NCBI RefSeq assembly: GCF_003352185.1
Contig: NZ_CP029608.1
Location: forward strand, 5,932,501-5,996,500
Length of the DNA: 64,000 bases
DNA from: Pseudomonas kribbensis
Lineage (GTDB): Bacteria > Pseudomonadota > Gammaproteobacteria > Pseudomonadales > Pseudomonadaceae
Direction: 5' to 3'
Shown here: positions 9,144 through 17,492 of the stretch, piece after piece
How positions within the stretch are numbered: position 1 is the stretch's first letter
How the letters are laid out: every line of letters starts with the position of its first letter
Made by a program: the position numbers and the translations under genes
The notes under the pieces: generated by a model
Seen by the model: only the letters and a program-made list of their open reading frames with translations
Told to the model about the DNA's origin: nothing
Databases searched by the model: none

Positions 9144-10340
9144 ATGTCCCTGCCTAGCTTGCGCCTCAAAGCCAACGCCGACCGTCGCCTGCGCGCCGGC
9201 CACCTGTGGGTCTACAGCAACGAAATCGACGTGGCCGCCACCCCGTTGCACGGCTTCAAGGCCGGCGACCAGGCGATCCTCGAAGCCGCCGGCGGCAAGC
9301 CGCTGGGCATCGTGGCCATGAGCCCGAACAACCTGATCTGCGCCCGCCTGCTGTCGCGCGACATCAAGCTGCCGCTGGACAAGTCGCTGCTGGTGCACCG
9401 CCTGAACGTGGCCCTTTCCCTGCGTCAGCGCCTGTTCGACAAACCGTTCTATCGCCTGGTCTACGGCGACTCTGACCTGCTGCCGGGTCTGGTGGTCGAC
9501 CGTTTCGGCGACATCCTCGTGGTGCAGATCGCTTCCGCCACCATGGAAGCCCATAAAGATGACGTGATCGCGGCGCTGACCCAGGTGCTCAAGCCAAGCG
9601 GCATTCTTTTCAAGAACGACTCCGCCGCCCGTGACGCCGAAGGTCTCGAGCGCTACACCGAAACCGTGTTCGGCCTGGTGCCGGAGTGGGTTGCTCTGGA
9701 AGAGAACGGCGTGAAATTCGAAGCCCCGGTAATCCAGGGCCAGAAGACCGGCTGGTTCTACGACCACCGCATGAACCGCGCACGCCTGGCGCCTTACGCC
9801 AAAGGCAAACGCGTGCTGGACCTGTACAGCTACATCGGTGGCTGGGGCGTGCAGGCTGCCGCATTCGGCGCCAGCGAAGTGTTCTGCGTCGATGCCTCGG
9901 GCTTCGCCCTCGACGGCGTTGAGCGCAATGCCGCGCTGAACGGTTTCGCCGACAAGATTACCTGCATCGAAGGCGATGTCTTCGAAGCCCTGAAGGAACT
10001 CAAGGCCAGCGAAGAACGCTTCGACGTGATCGTGGCCGACCCGCCTGCGTTCATCAAACGCAAGAAGGACATGAAAAACGGTGAAGGCGCCTACCGTCGC
10101 CTGAACGAGCAAGCCATGCGCCTGCTCAACAAGGACGGAATCCTGGTCAGCGCTTCGTGCTCGATGCACCTGCCGGAAGACGATCTGCAGAACATCCTAC
10201 TGACCAGCGCCCGCCACCTGGACCGCAACATCCAGCTGCTGGAGCGCGGTGGTCAGGGCCCGGATCACCCGGTGCACCCGGCCATTGCAGAAACCCGCTA
10301 CATCAAGAGCATCACCTGCCGTCTGCTGCCCAACAGCTGA
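9144..10340 (+). CDS. rlmI: 23S rRNA m5C1962 methyltransferase
   Basis: The 398-residue protein matches RlmI. An N-terminal PUA-like domain (LRLKANADRRLRAGHLWVYSNEI) is followed by the EEhub-like region and a Rossmann methyltransferase. Methyltransferase motifs are VLDLYSYIGGWGVQAAAFGA for S-adenosylmethionine, DPPAFIKRKKDM for motif IV, and ASCSMHL for motif VI with the catalytic cysteine. It methylates C1962 of 23S rRNA. A GGAG site lies seven bases before the ATG. It ends in a strong intrinsic terminator, separating it from the accessory operon downstream. Confidence 0.93.
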   Translation: MSLPSLRLKANADRRLRAGHLWVYSNEIDVAATPLHGFKAGDQAILEAAGGKPLGIVAMSPNNLICARLLSRDIKLPLDKSLLVHRLNVALSLRQRLFDKPFYRLVYGDSDLLPGLVVDRFGDILVVQIASATMEAHKDDVIAALTQVLKPSGILFKNDSAARDAEGLERYTETVFGLVPEWVALEENGVKFEAPVIQGQKTGWFYDHRMNRARLAPYAKGKRVLDLYSYIGGWGVQAAAFGASEVFCVDASGFALDGVERNAALNGFADKITCIEGDVFEALKELKASEERFDVIVADPPAFIKRKKDMKNGEGAYRRLNEQAMRLLNKDGILVSASCSMHLPEDDLQNILLTSARHLDRNIQLLERGGQGPDHPVHPAIAETRYIKSITCRLLPNS

Positions 10341-10366
10341 CAGACGCACGGCATTGACGCTATCGA

Positions 10367-10397
10367 AAGGGGAGCCCACGGGCTCCCCTTCTTTTTG
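10367..10397 (+). terminator. Intrinsic terminator of rlmI
   Basis: An 11-bp stem (10367-10377 with 10380-10390, core GGGGAGCCC/GGGCTCCCC) is followed by TTCTTTTTG. It lies 26 bases after the rlmI stop and should insulate the next operon. Confidence 0.92.
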
Positions 10398-10440
10398 TCT
10401 TGCACTTTGCTTTCCTACATTTATCGTCCTGCCGTCGTGC

Positions 10441-10639
10441 AGGACATTTCCTTAACTATTCTATTTAGTGGCATTCAACTTACACACTTACTTCCAGCCA
10501 AAGATCACTCCGACAAAATTACTGGATTATTCCTACTTAATATTTGCTTGCGATTAATCCATTACAAACTATTATTAAGTCGTCACCACGAAGGTGGCAC
10601 CAACTAACCACGAAGCAACAATGAACAAGGAGTTCAATC
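10441..10639 (+). promoter_or_regulatory. AT-rich leader with candidate promoter for the accessory operon
   Basis: By hand count only about 67 of 180 bases in 10441-10620 are G or C (about 37 percent), far below the flanking genes. A sigma70-like promoter can be read as TTGCGA (10548-10553), 16-base spacer, TATTAT (10570-10575). The predicted transcript would begin near 10582, where GTCACC and GGTGGC (10582-10598) could form a small 5' hairpin. No other gene is seen in this gap. Confidence 0.6.
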
Positions 10640-10711
10640 ATGAAAGCAATTACTCTGGAATCCCGCACCCTCGCAAACCTGGCTTTTCTGGTCGCACCTA
10701 AAGCCCGTTAA
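10640..10711 (+). CDS. 23-residue ORF, candidate precursor peptide
   Basis: The ORF starts at ATG 10640, has 23 codons and ends in TAA. AAGGAG at 10627-10632 lies seven bases before the ATG, the best ribosome site in this part of the window. The peptide begins MKAITLESRTL and ends LVAPKAR. It has no Cys or Tyr, one Phe, four Leu and a basic C-terminal tail. It is followed at once by a perfect hairpin and then by a SagB-type dehydrogenase, a diiron oxygenase and an exporter. That order is typical of precursor-peptide operons, where the structural gene comes first. PqqA precursors are of similar length but need Glu and Tyr, which are not arranged that way here. It could instead be a regulatory leader peptide. 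Confidence 0.65.
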   Translation: MKAITLESRTLANLAFLVAPKAR

Positions 10712-10719
10712 GTAAGGTG

Positions 10720-10748
10720 GGCGCTGGGTATGCCGGCTACCCAGCGCC
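10720..10748 (+). promoter_or_regulatory. Perfect intercistronic hairpin between the small ORF and the SagB gene
   Basis: GGCGCTGGGTA (10720-10730) pairs exactly with TACCCAGCGCC (10738-10748) around the 7-base loop TGCCGGC. No T-tract follows, so it is more likely an attenuating or 3'-end-protecting hairpin than a full terminator. It starts nine bases after the stop of the small ORF. Its position would give more transcript of the small ORF than of the enzymes. Confidence 0.8.
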
Positions 10749-10785
10749 TCTGGCAAAACACTCATCCAGAGCAGCGTGCCCCAAC

Positions 10786-11859
10786 ATGCATATAAATCCT
10801 TATTTATTCATACTGCCACGAACGTCCGGCCAGATAGTCTGGAACTACAAAGACCATACTCAGCACGAACTTGATTTCGAATACTCTTCTCGACTGGCAC
10901 AACTTATTCACGAGCCAGCTTTATATGACAGCGACAACACTATAGACACGCAACTTCTAAATGCCGGAATACTGACTTCTACAAAAATCGCAGCGCCGGC
11001 CTGGGGCTGGGATGAACTGTCCAGGATCTACCATATCGGCACCCGGAATATTCCCTGCGAACACACGCCCCGAAATATTCAGGAATGGTCCAGGCAATAC
11101 CTCGAACACTGCAACACCGTGCTTGCCACTTCGCCTCCGGCCGATGTCCCTGTGGACACCGCCCCGAACGCACTCATCGCCCTGCCCGCACCTCTGGCAC
11201 TGAATGACGACAGCCTGTCGGGTTCACTGATCCAGCGAAAGACCTGCCGATCCTTCACTGGCGCCCCCCTGTCGCTGGACGATGTCGGCACCTTGCTATA
11301 CCTGTCCCTCGGTTACCTGCGAGAACGCGAAGCCGACTGTGACGACAGCATCGCCGAAGGTCTTGGCGCGCGGCGCGGCAGCCCTTCAGGGGGCGGTCTC
11401 AATGCCTGCGCCGGGTTTGTGCTGGTGCAGAACGTCGACGGACTGCCACCCGGCATATACGCCTATCACCCGGCGGAACACGCCCTGAGCTTCATAAATC
11501 CCTGGCCCGACACAGCACTGGGCAATCTGCTGGGAGGCCAGCACTTCATCAATAACCTGCCACTGGGCCTGTTCATCACTGCCCGCTTCGACAGGCTCTG
11601 GTGGAAATACCCGCACTCGCGCGCCTATCGAATGGCATTCGTCGAAGTCGGGCACCTCTCGCAGACGTTTCAACTGGTGGCCACGGCCCTGGGCATGAAC
11701 ACCTGGCTGACCGGTGCGTTTTCCGACGACGAGGTCGAGAGTTTGCTGCAACTCGAGAACAGTGCGGAGCAACCCTTGTTCTTCGTCGGTTGCGGGGAAA
11801 GCGACGGTCAGGCGATGTGCCAGGAAATGCGCGATCTGCTGCGTGAGACGCAAGCATGA
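10786..11859 (+). CDS. SagB-type flavin-dependent dehydrogenase (peptide or amino-acid oxidase)
   Basis: The 357-residue protein starts at ATG 10786 (MHINPYLFILP). An in-frame GTG at 10717 would place the hairpin inside the coding region and lacks a good ribosome site. The N-terminal part (IVWNYKDHTQHELDFEYSSRL) resembles the wing of SagB proteins. The nitroreductase-fold domain begins near residue 150 with LIQRKTCRSFTGAPLSLDD and has the SagB-type PSGGGLNACAGFVLVQ loop, then AFVEVGHLSQTFQLVATALG. SagB/McbC enzymes use FMN to oxidise azolines to azoles in peptide natural products. No cyclodehydratase is encoded here, so the substrate must differ. Early codons are AT-richer than the neighbours, which suggests transfer. 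It overlaps the next gene by four bases (ATGA). Confidence 0.85.
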   Translation: MHINPYLFILPRTSGQIVWNYKDHTQHELDFEYSSRLAQLIHEPALYDSDNTIDTQLLNAGILTSTKIAAPAWGWDELSRIYHIGTRNIPCEHTPRNIQEWSRQYLEHCNTVLATSPPADVPVDTAPNALIALPAPLALNDDSLSGSLIQRKTCRSFTGAPLSLDDVGTLLYLSLGYLREREADCDDSIAEGLGARRGSPSGGGLNACAGFVLVQNVDGLPPGIYAYHPAEHALSFINPWPDTALGNLLGGQHFINNLPLGLFITARFDRLWWKYPHSRAYRMAFVEVGHLSQTFQLVATALGMNTWLTGAFSDDEVESLLQLENSAEQPLFFVGCGESDGQAMCQEMRDLLRETQA

Positions 11860-12812
11860 GCCCTCTCTCCCAAGCCCCGGTCTTCGAGTTTTCGCTGGGC
11901 GACTGGAACACTCGCGCTTCAGTGCGTGCCAGTGCCCACGATTACCGCTTGCCTAATGACGTAGCGCAACAGCTGGAAACCCGTCACTGGTTCCCGCCGG
12001 CATTTCTGCCCTACCTCGCCCACCCGGCCATCGAAGCTGCGGGCCGCTCGGTGGTGCACCGGCTCACGGCCAATCATCTGGTGCACTTTCTCGATTACAC
12101 CACCCTGCTCGAACACCGCATCGTCAATCGCGCCGTGGAAGTCATCGTCCACGGCGAATTGCCGGTCGATGTTCCGCCCCCCATGAAAACCGCCGCGCTG
12201 CAGCTCTACACCGATGAGGGCTACCACGCCCTGTTCTCCCATCAGGTCGCGGAACAGATCGCCGGGTTCTACGGCATCACCGGGCGCCCGGTGATGCCCA
12301 GGCGGATCACTCGCATGATCAGGCTGATCGACGAAACCCTTCCGGAGCAGCGACCGCTGACATGGTTTCTGCTCGGCTTCGTCTCGGAAACCATCATTGC
12401 CCGGGAACTGCTCGACGTCTGCCGGGACAGCCTGGTGTCCGGGGTCAACGACATGCTGCGCGACCACCTCACCGACGAGGCGCGACACAGTCGCTACTTC
12501 ACCGAAGTGTTCCATTACCTCTGGCTGCATCTGGTACCGCAGCAACGAGCATTCGCCGCAACCACCCTGCTCGAGATCTTCGGGATTTTCTTCGAAACCG
12601 ATGAACAGTGGCTGCGGCAAAGTCTGTGCGATGCCGGGATTGCCAACGTTGCCGTGCTGGAAATACTCGACAGCCTGACAACACTGCAAGCCTCCCGACG
12701 ACGTGCCCGGACAGGCAGCATCGCCACATTGAATGCACTGAAGAAAGCCGGATTTTTCGCCGAACCTTACAACCAGATACTTTTCGCCAGGGCGGGATTG
12801 ATCGATGGATAA
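11856..12812 (+). CDS. AurF-type diiron oxygenase
   Basis: The 318-residue protein has a ferritin-like helical fold. It shows the complete ligand pattern of AurF-type N-oxygenases: E86, E121-x2-H124 (DEGYH), E178, H204-x3-E208-x2-H211 (HLTDEARH). The spacing E86 to E121 is 35 residues and H-x3-E-x2-H is exact, as in AurF by my recollection of its ligands. AurF turns an aryl amine into a nitro group, and relatives such as MgoC make N-oxygenated products. Here it probably oxygenates the peptide or an amino acid derived from it, but the substrate is unknown. ATGA overlap with the upstream dehydrogenase gene and 8-base overlap with the exporter gene indicate tight co-expression. Confidence 0.85.
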   Translation: MSPLSQAPVFEFSLGDWNTRASVRASAHDYRLPNDVAQQLETRHWFPPAFLPYLAHPAIEAAGRSVVHRLTANHLVHFLDYTTLLEHRIVNRAVEVIVHGELPVDVPPPMKTAALQLYTDEGYHALFSHQVAEQIAGFYGITGRPVMPRRITRMIRLIDETLPEQRPLTWFLLGFVSETIIARELLDVCRDSLVSGVNDMLRDHLTDEARHSRYFTEVFHYLWLHLVPQQRAFAATTLLEIFGIFFETDEQWLRQSLCDAGIANVAVLEILDSLTTLQASRRRARTGSIATLNALKKAGFFAEPYNQILFARAGLIDG

Positions 12813-14037
12813 AGGAAAATCCGGGGTGACGACCCGACAGCGTCGCGGGGCCGTCAGCCTGTTGCTGGCGATGGTGTTGCTGGGTGTTTTTCCGCTGGAT
12901 GTCGTGCTGCCTTCGTTTCCGGCGCTGGCCGAACACTTTCGCAGCACCCCGGCCGACATCGCGCTGTCCATCAGCCTATTCGCCGTCGGCATCGCCTTCG
13001 CCCAGTTGCTGATCGGGCCGCTGTCGGATGTGATCGGGCGCAAAGGCCTGTTGCTCGCCGGCATGAGCGTTTCAATGCTCGGTGCCCTCGGCTGCGTGAT
13101 GACCACCGACTATTCGCTGTTCCTGATGTTCCGGGTCGTGCAGGCACTGGGTTGCGGTTGCTTCGTGCTGTCCCAGGCGCTGGTCCAGGACCTGTTCGAA
13201 GGCAAGGAACGCGATCGCCTGCGAATCCTGATGGTCACCGCCGGCGGGATTTTCATCTCGGTATCGCCTCTTGTCGGTACTTTCCTGCAGGCGACACTGG
13301 GCTGGCGTGGCAGCTTCTGGGTGTTCATCGCATTATCGGCCGTGGTACTGCTCAAGGCCTGGCTGTTTCTGGAAAACAGCCGACCGACCACCCGTGGCAC
13401 ACGCACGAACTTCCTCACGGTTTACCGACGGGTGCTGGGAGATTTCGACTTCGTCGGCTACTGGCTGATTTCGGCCTTTGCGTTCGCCTGCCACTTTTCA
13501 TTCATCGTGATCTCGCCACTGATCTTCATGGACCGGCTGCAATTGTCCGCCTACGAGTTCTCGTTGATCCTGCTGATCTACGGTGCGGCTTACGTCACCG
13601 GAGGCATTCTCGCCAGCGTGCTGAGCAGGCGCATCAGCAGCGGCCAACAGATGGTCGTCGGTCTGAGCCTGATCCTGTTCGCCGGCGTGACCATGTTGTA
13701 CCTGTCGTCGAGTTTTGCACTGGCACCGGCAACCGTGCTGATCCCGATGCTGATCTGCACCGCCGGCACCACCATTGCCCGGCCGGCTGCCACCTCCCGG
13801 GCCATGAGCCTGTTTCCGGACAACGCCGGCACCTCGGCCTCGGCCGGCAGCACGATCATCTTCATCTGCGGCGGGTTGATCAGTGCCTTGATCAGCCTCA
13901 GCCCGGCCAATCTGCAATCCACCCTGGGTTACGCCTTTGTCTTGCTCAGCGGTGTGGCGCTCGCGCTGAACAACCGGATCAGCCGTCGCGCCAAAGTCCT
14001 GCAAACCGGTGCCATCGCGCAACCGAGTGGTGATTAA
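12805..14037 (+). CDS. Bcr/CflA-type MFS exporter
   Basis: The 410-residue protein has twelve predicted membrane segments. After helix 2 it carries the MFS motif A, read as GPLSDVIGRKGLL. The start of helix 1 (GVFPLDVVLPSFPALAEHF) is typical of the Bcr/CflA drug and small-molecule exporters. It is the last gene of the operon, and its ATG lies inside the end of the diiron oxygenase gene. A small-molecule exporter rather than a peptide ABC transporter suggests that the final product is small and that it leaves the cell or must be kept out of it. Confidence 0.85.
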   Translation: MDKGKSGVTTRQRRGAVSLLLAMVLLGVFPLDVVLPSFPALAEHFRSTPADIALSISLFAVGIAFAQLLIGPLSDVIGRKGLLLAGMSVSMLGALGCVMTTDYSLFLMFRVVQALGCGCFVLSQALVQDLFEGKERDRLRILMVTAGGIFISVSPLVGTFLQATLGWRGSFWVFIALSAVVLLKAWLFLENSRPTTRGTRTNFLTVYRRVLGDFDFVGYWLISAFAFACHFSFIVISPLIFMDRLQLSAYEFSLILLIYGAAYVTGGILASVLSRRISSGQQMVVGLSLILFAGVTMLYLSSSFALAPATVLIPMLICTAGTTIARPAATSRAMSLFPDNAGTSASAGSTIIFICGGLISALISLSPANLQSTLGYAFVLLSGVALALNNRISRRAKVLQTGAIAQPSGD

Positions 14038-14156
14038 ACCCGCCGGTCGTCATTCCGCACGCGGCATCAGCACTGGAACAACGTTTTGCGCCATTCCCTC
14101 CTGACGCCAGCGGTGTAGAATCGCGAGATTCATCGCCATTCATCCCCGGCGGGTTT
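14036..14156. repeat. 11-bp inverted repeat in the gap before ilvD
   Basis: AAACCCGCCGG (14036-14046, overlapping the exporter stop) and CCGGCGGGTTT (14146-14156) are exact inverted repeats 99 bases apart. They could close a large RNA stem-loop after the operon or mark a junction of the inserted block. The rest of the 255-base gap to ilvD has no gene that I can support; a TAGAAT at 14116-14121 could be a -10 element. Confidence 0.5.
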
Positions 14157-14292
14157 ATGAGCTCAGGCTGAGACCAGCGGCGATCCCGCAACGTCATCGG
14201 CAACTTCAGGACACACGGCCATTTCTGAGTGTTCCAGACGTCAATAGAAGCTCACTCCCTTTTGATACCTGATTAGCCGCCCGGAGTGCTCC

Positions 14293-16134
14293 ATGCCAGA
14301 TTACCGCTCGAAAACATCCACCCACGGCCGCAACATGGCCGGCGCCCGCGCACTGTGGCGCGCCACCGGGATGAAGGATGACGACTTCAAGAAGCCGATC
14401 ATCGCCATTGCCAACTCCTTCACCCAGTTCGTACCGGGCCACGTACACCTGAAGGATCTGGGCCAGCTGGTTGCCCGTGAAATCGAACGCGCCGGTGGCG
14501 TGGCGAAAGAATTCAACACCATCGCCGTGGACGACGGCATCGCCATGGGCCACGACGGCATGCTGTATTCGCTACCGAGCCGCGAGATCATCGCCGACTC
14601 CGTCGAGTACATGGTCAACGCCCACTGCGCCGACGCCATCGTCTGCATCTCCAACTGCGACAAGATCACCCCGGGCATGCTGATGGCCGCCCTGCGCCTG
14701 AACATCCCGGTGATCTTCGTCTCCGGCGGCCCGATGGAAGCCGGCAAGACCAAACTGGCCAGCCACGGTCTCGACCTCGTCGACGCCATGGTCATCGCCG
14801 CCGACTCCAGCGCTTCTGACGAGAAGGTTGCCGAGTACGAGCGCAGCGCCTGTCCAACCTGCGGTTCGTGCTCCGGCATGTTCACCGCCAACTCGATGAA
14901 CTGCCTGACCGAAGCCCTGGGCCTCGCATTGCCGGGCAACGGTTCGACCCTGGCCACCCATAGCGATCGCGAACAGCTGTTCCTGCAGGCCGGCCGCACC
15001 ATCGTCGAACTGTGCAAACGCTACTACGGCGAGAACGACGAGTCGGTACTGCCGCGCAACATCGCCAACTTCAAGGCGTTCGAGAACGCGATGATGCTCG
15101 ACATCGCCATGGGCGGTTCGACCAATACCATCCTGCACTTGCTGGCCGCCGCCCAGGAAGCCGAGATCGACTTCGACCTGCGCGACATCGATCGTCTGTC
15201 GCGCAAGGTGCCGCAGCTGTGCAAGGTCGCGCCGAACATCCAGAAGTACCACATGGAAGACGTGCACCGCGCCGGCGGCATCTTCAGCATCCTCGGTTCG
15301 CTGGCCCGTGGCGGCCTGCTGCACACCGACCTGCCGACCGTGCACAGCCGCAGCATGGAAGAGGCCATCGCCAAGTGGGACATCACCCAGACCGACGATG
15401 AAGCCGTGCACCATTTCTTCAAGGCAGGCCCGGCCGGCATTCCGACGCAAACCGCGTTCAGCCAGTCGACCCGTTGGGAAACCCTGGATGACGACCGTGA
15501 AAACGGCTGCATCCGCAGCTTCGAGCACGCCTATTCGAAAGAAGGCGGCCTGGCCGTGCTGTACGGCAACATCGCCCTGGACGGCTGCGTGGTGAAAACC
15601 GCCGGTGTCGACGAGTCGATTCACGTCTTCGAAGGCAACGCGAAGATCTTCGAAAGCCAGGACAGCGCCGTGCGCGGCATCCTCGCCGACGAAGTGAAGG
15701 AAGGCGACATCGTCATCATTCGCTACGAAGGCCCGAAAGGCGGCCCGGGTATGCAGGAAATGCTCTACCCGACGTCGTACCTGAAATCCAAGGGCCTGGG
15801 CAAAGCCTGTGCCCTGCTGACCGATGGCCGTTTCTCCGGCGGTACGTCCGGCCTGTCCATCGGCCACGCTTCGCCAGAGGCTGCGGCCGGCGGCGCGATC
15901 GGTCTGGTGCAGGACGGTGACAAGGTGCTGATCGACATTCCGAACCGCTCGATCAACCTGTTGATCAGCGACGAAGAACTGGCGGCACGCCGTGTCGAGC
16001 AGGACAAGAAAGGCTGGAAACCGGTCGAGAAGCGTCCACGTAAAGTGACTACCGCCCTCAAGGCCTACGCCCTGCTGGCCACCAGCGCCGACAAGGGTGC
16101 GGTGCGTAACAAGGCCATGCTCGACGGCCTGTAA
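14293..16134 (+). CDS. ilvD: Dihydroxy-acid dehydratase
   Basis: The 613-residue protein is full length. Iron-sulfur ligands are visible in [10 protein letters not shown] (around residue 122) and [18 protein letters not shown] (around residues 194-211). The [15 protein letters not shown] block lies in the C-terminal domain. It converts dihydroxyisovalerate and dihydroxy-methylvalerate to the keto acids for valine and isoleucine synthesis, and uses an Fe-S cluster. It stands alone with its own terminator. ilvA, the first isoleucine enzyme, is also in this window at 39569-41083 but is not linked to it. Confidence 0.98.
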   Translation: MPDYRSKTSTHGRNMAGARALWRATGMKDDDFKKPIIAIANSFTQFVPGHVHLKDLGQLVAREIERAGGVAKEFNTIAVDDGIAMGHDGMLYSLPSREIIADSVEYMVNAHCADAIVCISNCDKITPGMLMAALRLNIPVIFVSGGPMEAGKTKLASHGLDLVDAMVIAADSSASDEKVAEYERSACPTCGSCSGMFTANSMNCLTEALGLALPGNGSTLATHSDREQLFLQAGRTIVELCKRYYGENDESVLPRNIANFKAFENAMMLDIAMGGSTNTILHLLAAAQEAEIDFDLRDIDRLSRKVPQLCKVAPNIQKYHMEDVHRAGGIFSILGSLARGGLLHTDLPTVHSRSMEEAIAKWDITQTDDEAVHHFFKAGPAGIPTQTAFSQSTRWETLDDDRENGCIRSFEHAYSKEGGLAVLYGNIALDGCVVKTAGVDESIHVFEGNAKIFESQDSAVRGILADEVKEGDIVIIRYEGPKGGPGMQEMLYPTSYLKSKGLGKACALLTDGRFSGGTSGLSIGHASPEAAAGGAIGLVQDGDKVLIDIPNRSINLLISDEELAARRVEQDKKGWKPVEKRPRKVTTALKAYALLATSADKGAVRNKAMLDGL

Positions 16135-16152
16135 GGGTCAAATCGCAGAAAC

Positions 16153-16187
16153 AAAAATGCCCCGCCAAGTGCGGGGCATTTTTTTGC
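16153..16187. terminator. Bidirectional terminator between ilvD and pchP
   Basis: A 13-bp stem (16153-16165 with 16171-16183, core ATGCCCCGC/GCGGGGCAT) has A and T tracts on its two sides. It can therefore stop transcripts from both converging genes. Confidence 0.93.
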
Positions 16188-16195
16188 CTTGAGGC

Positions 16196-17251
16196 TTACT
16201 GAATCTCTTCCGGCTTCACGATCACCCAGTTCTTGTCCGCCGTCACCGGCAAACCTTCTTTCGCCTGGGCCGCCGCGTGCTTGGCCATCATGCCGTTGAG
16301 CTGGGTCATGTATTTGTCCTTGCGGTTGACCCACAAGTGAATGCCGCCCTTGGCCACGTCGACGCTGTGGAACAGCATGTAGCCGTCGCTGCTCGGGGTG
16401 TCGCCGCCCACCAGTACCGGTTTTTTCCATTCGTCGATGTAGGTCAGGATCGCCGCATGCTTGCCGGCCATCCAGGTCGCCGGGGTCCACAGGTACGGGG
16501 TCAGTTCCAGGCCGAGGTTGGCCTTCTCGTCATACTTGCCGGCAGTGATCTGCTTGCGTGCGGTGGTCAGCTCACCGGTCTCGCGGTTCTTCAGCAAGGT
16601 GGTAACACCGATGACGTTCTGCGGTTTGACGTTGTAGCCGTACTTCGGATCGGCCGCGACCATACGCACCAGTTCTTCGGAGGCGGCGGTCATCACGTAG
16701 ACCTCGATGCCGTTCTCCATCAGTTTGTTGTACAGCTCGGCCTGACCGGTGAAGACTTTCGGCGGCTGCACGTCGATGTTCTTCACCACATCGCCTTCGT
16801 AATAGGTCGCCGGCACCGGTTTGCCCGAGGCCATCAGTTCGTCGACGTAACCTTTGAGTTCCTTGAGGGTGAAGCCGGAGAACACCTGCGCCACCCATGG
16901 GTAGCAGACCATGTCGTCGACTTCGCAGAGGCGGTAGTAGTAGCTGAACAGGCTTTCCTTGTGGTCGGCGGTGTCCTTGAACGGGATCAGTTTCAGCGAC
17001 GGGTCGAGCTTGTCACGGGTGATCAGGCCCTTGTTTTCCATGAACGGCAGCAGCGACTCTTCGAGGTCGTAGCGGTAACTGGTGTTGTCCATGTCGAACA
17101 CCGCGTAGTTACCCTTGTTGGCGTTGGCCGCGATCATCGCGTCCAGTGCCTTGGCCTGGTCCGCCGGCCAGTGCTTGAGGTCAGTGGCGAACGCTTGGCC
17201 AACAAGGCCGAAGCAGAGTGCGGCAGCCAGCAATTTAGGTGCGAACTTCAT
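16196..17251 (-). CDS. pchP: Phosphorylcholine phosphatase (periplasmic HAD enzyme)
   Basis: The 351-residue precursor has a signal peptide ending at about residue 22 (GLVGQAFA). The HAD motif I is FDMDNTSYRYDLEE, with D53 and D55. After signal removal these become D31 and D33, the catalytic pair that I recall for P. aeruginosa PchP. Motif II is YVMTAASEE, and motif IV includes LVGGDTPSSDGYML. It releases choline from phosphorylcholine in the periplasm, feeding choline and glycine-betaine metabolism. It converges on ilvD and is divergent from the cystine carrier gene across a 241-base gap. Confidence 0.88.
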   Translation of the reverse strand: MKFAPKLLAAALCFGLVGQAFATDLKHWPADQAKALDAMIAANANKGNYAVFDMDNTSYRYDLEESLLPFMENKGLITRDKLDPSLKLIPFKDTADHKESLFSYYYRLCEVDDMVCYPWVAQVFSGFTLKELKGYVDELMASGKPVPATYYEGDVVKNIDVQPPKVFTGQAELYNKLMENGIEVYVMTAASEELVRMVAADPKYGYNVKPQNVIGVTTLLKNRETGELTTARKQITAGKYDEKANLGLELTPYLWTPATWMAGKHAAILTYIDEWKKPVLVGGDTPSSDGYMLFHSVDVAKGGIHLWVNRKDKYMTQLNGMMAKHAAAQAKEGLPVTADKNWVIVKPEEIQ

Positions 17252-17492
17252 TCTGCGTTTCTCCCCGATTGAAAGAGATCGACGCTAACAAATCAGTGTG
17301 ACAGTTACCGTCTGTCAGCGACCGTCCACGTCCCTTTTGCGCCAACTGCATCCCCGAGAGCGACACCCGCTTATTCCAAAAACGACGGACGACCTTTGAT
17401 TTCGGTATTAAATCATTGGAAATCAAACTGTTAGGCTTGCCGGTTCGCAACAGCCCCGGAAGGTTGTTGGCACAGTCTTTTCTGGAGTCCTC

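Noticed and set aside
10621..10701. Alternative small ORF starting at ATG 10621
   Set aside because: It has no Shine-Dalgarno sequence. The AAGGAG lies inside it and serves ATG 10640 instead.
10717..10785. GTG start for the SagB-type gene 23 codons upstream
   Set aside because: It would encode the hairpin as protein and lacks a spaced ribosome site; ATG 10786 fits the family N-terminus.
14166..14274. TPP-riboswitch-like words CTGAGA and ACCTGATT before ilvD
   Set aside because: They are about 100 bases apart, the conserved GGATAATGCC continuation is absent, and ilvD is not a thiamine gene.
17466..17482. Sigma54-like TTGGCAC before tcyP
   Set aside because: The -12 half lacks the required GC (it reads TTTTCT), and the site overlaps the ribosome site of the gene.
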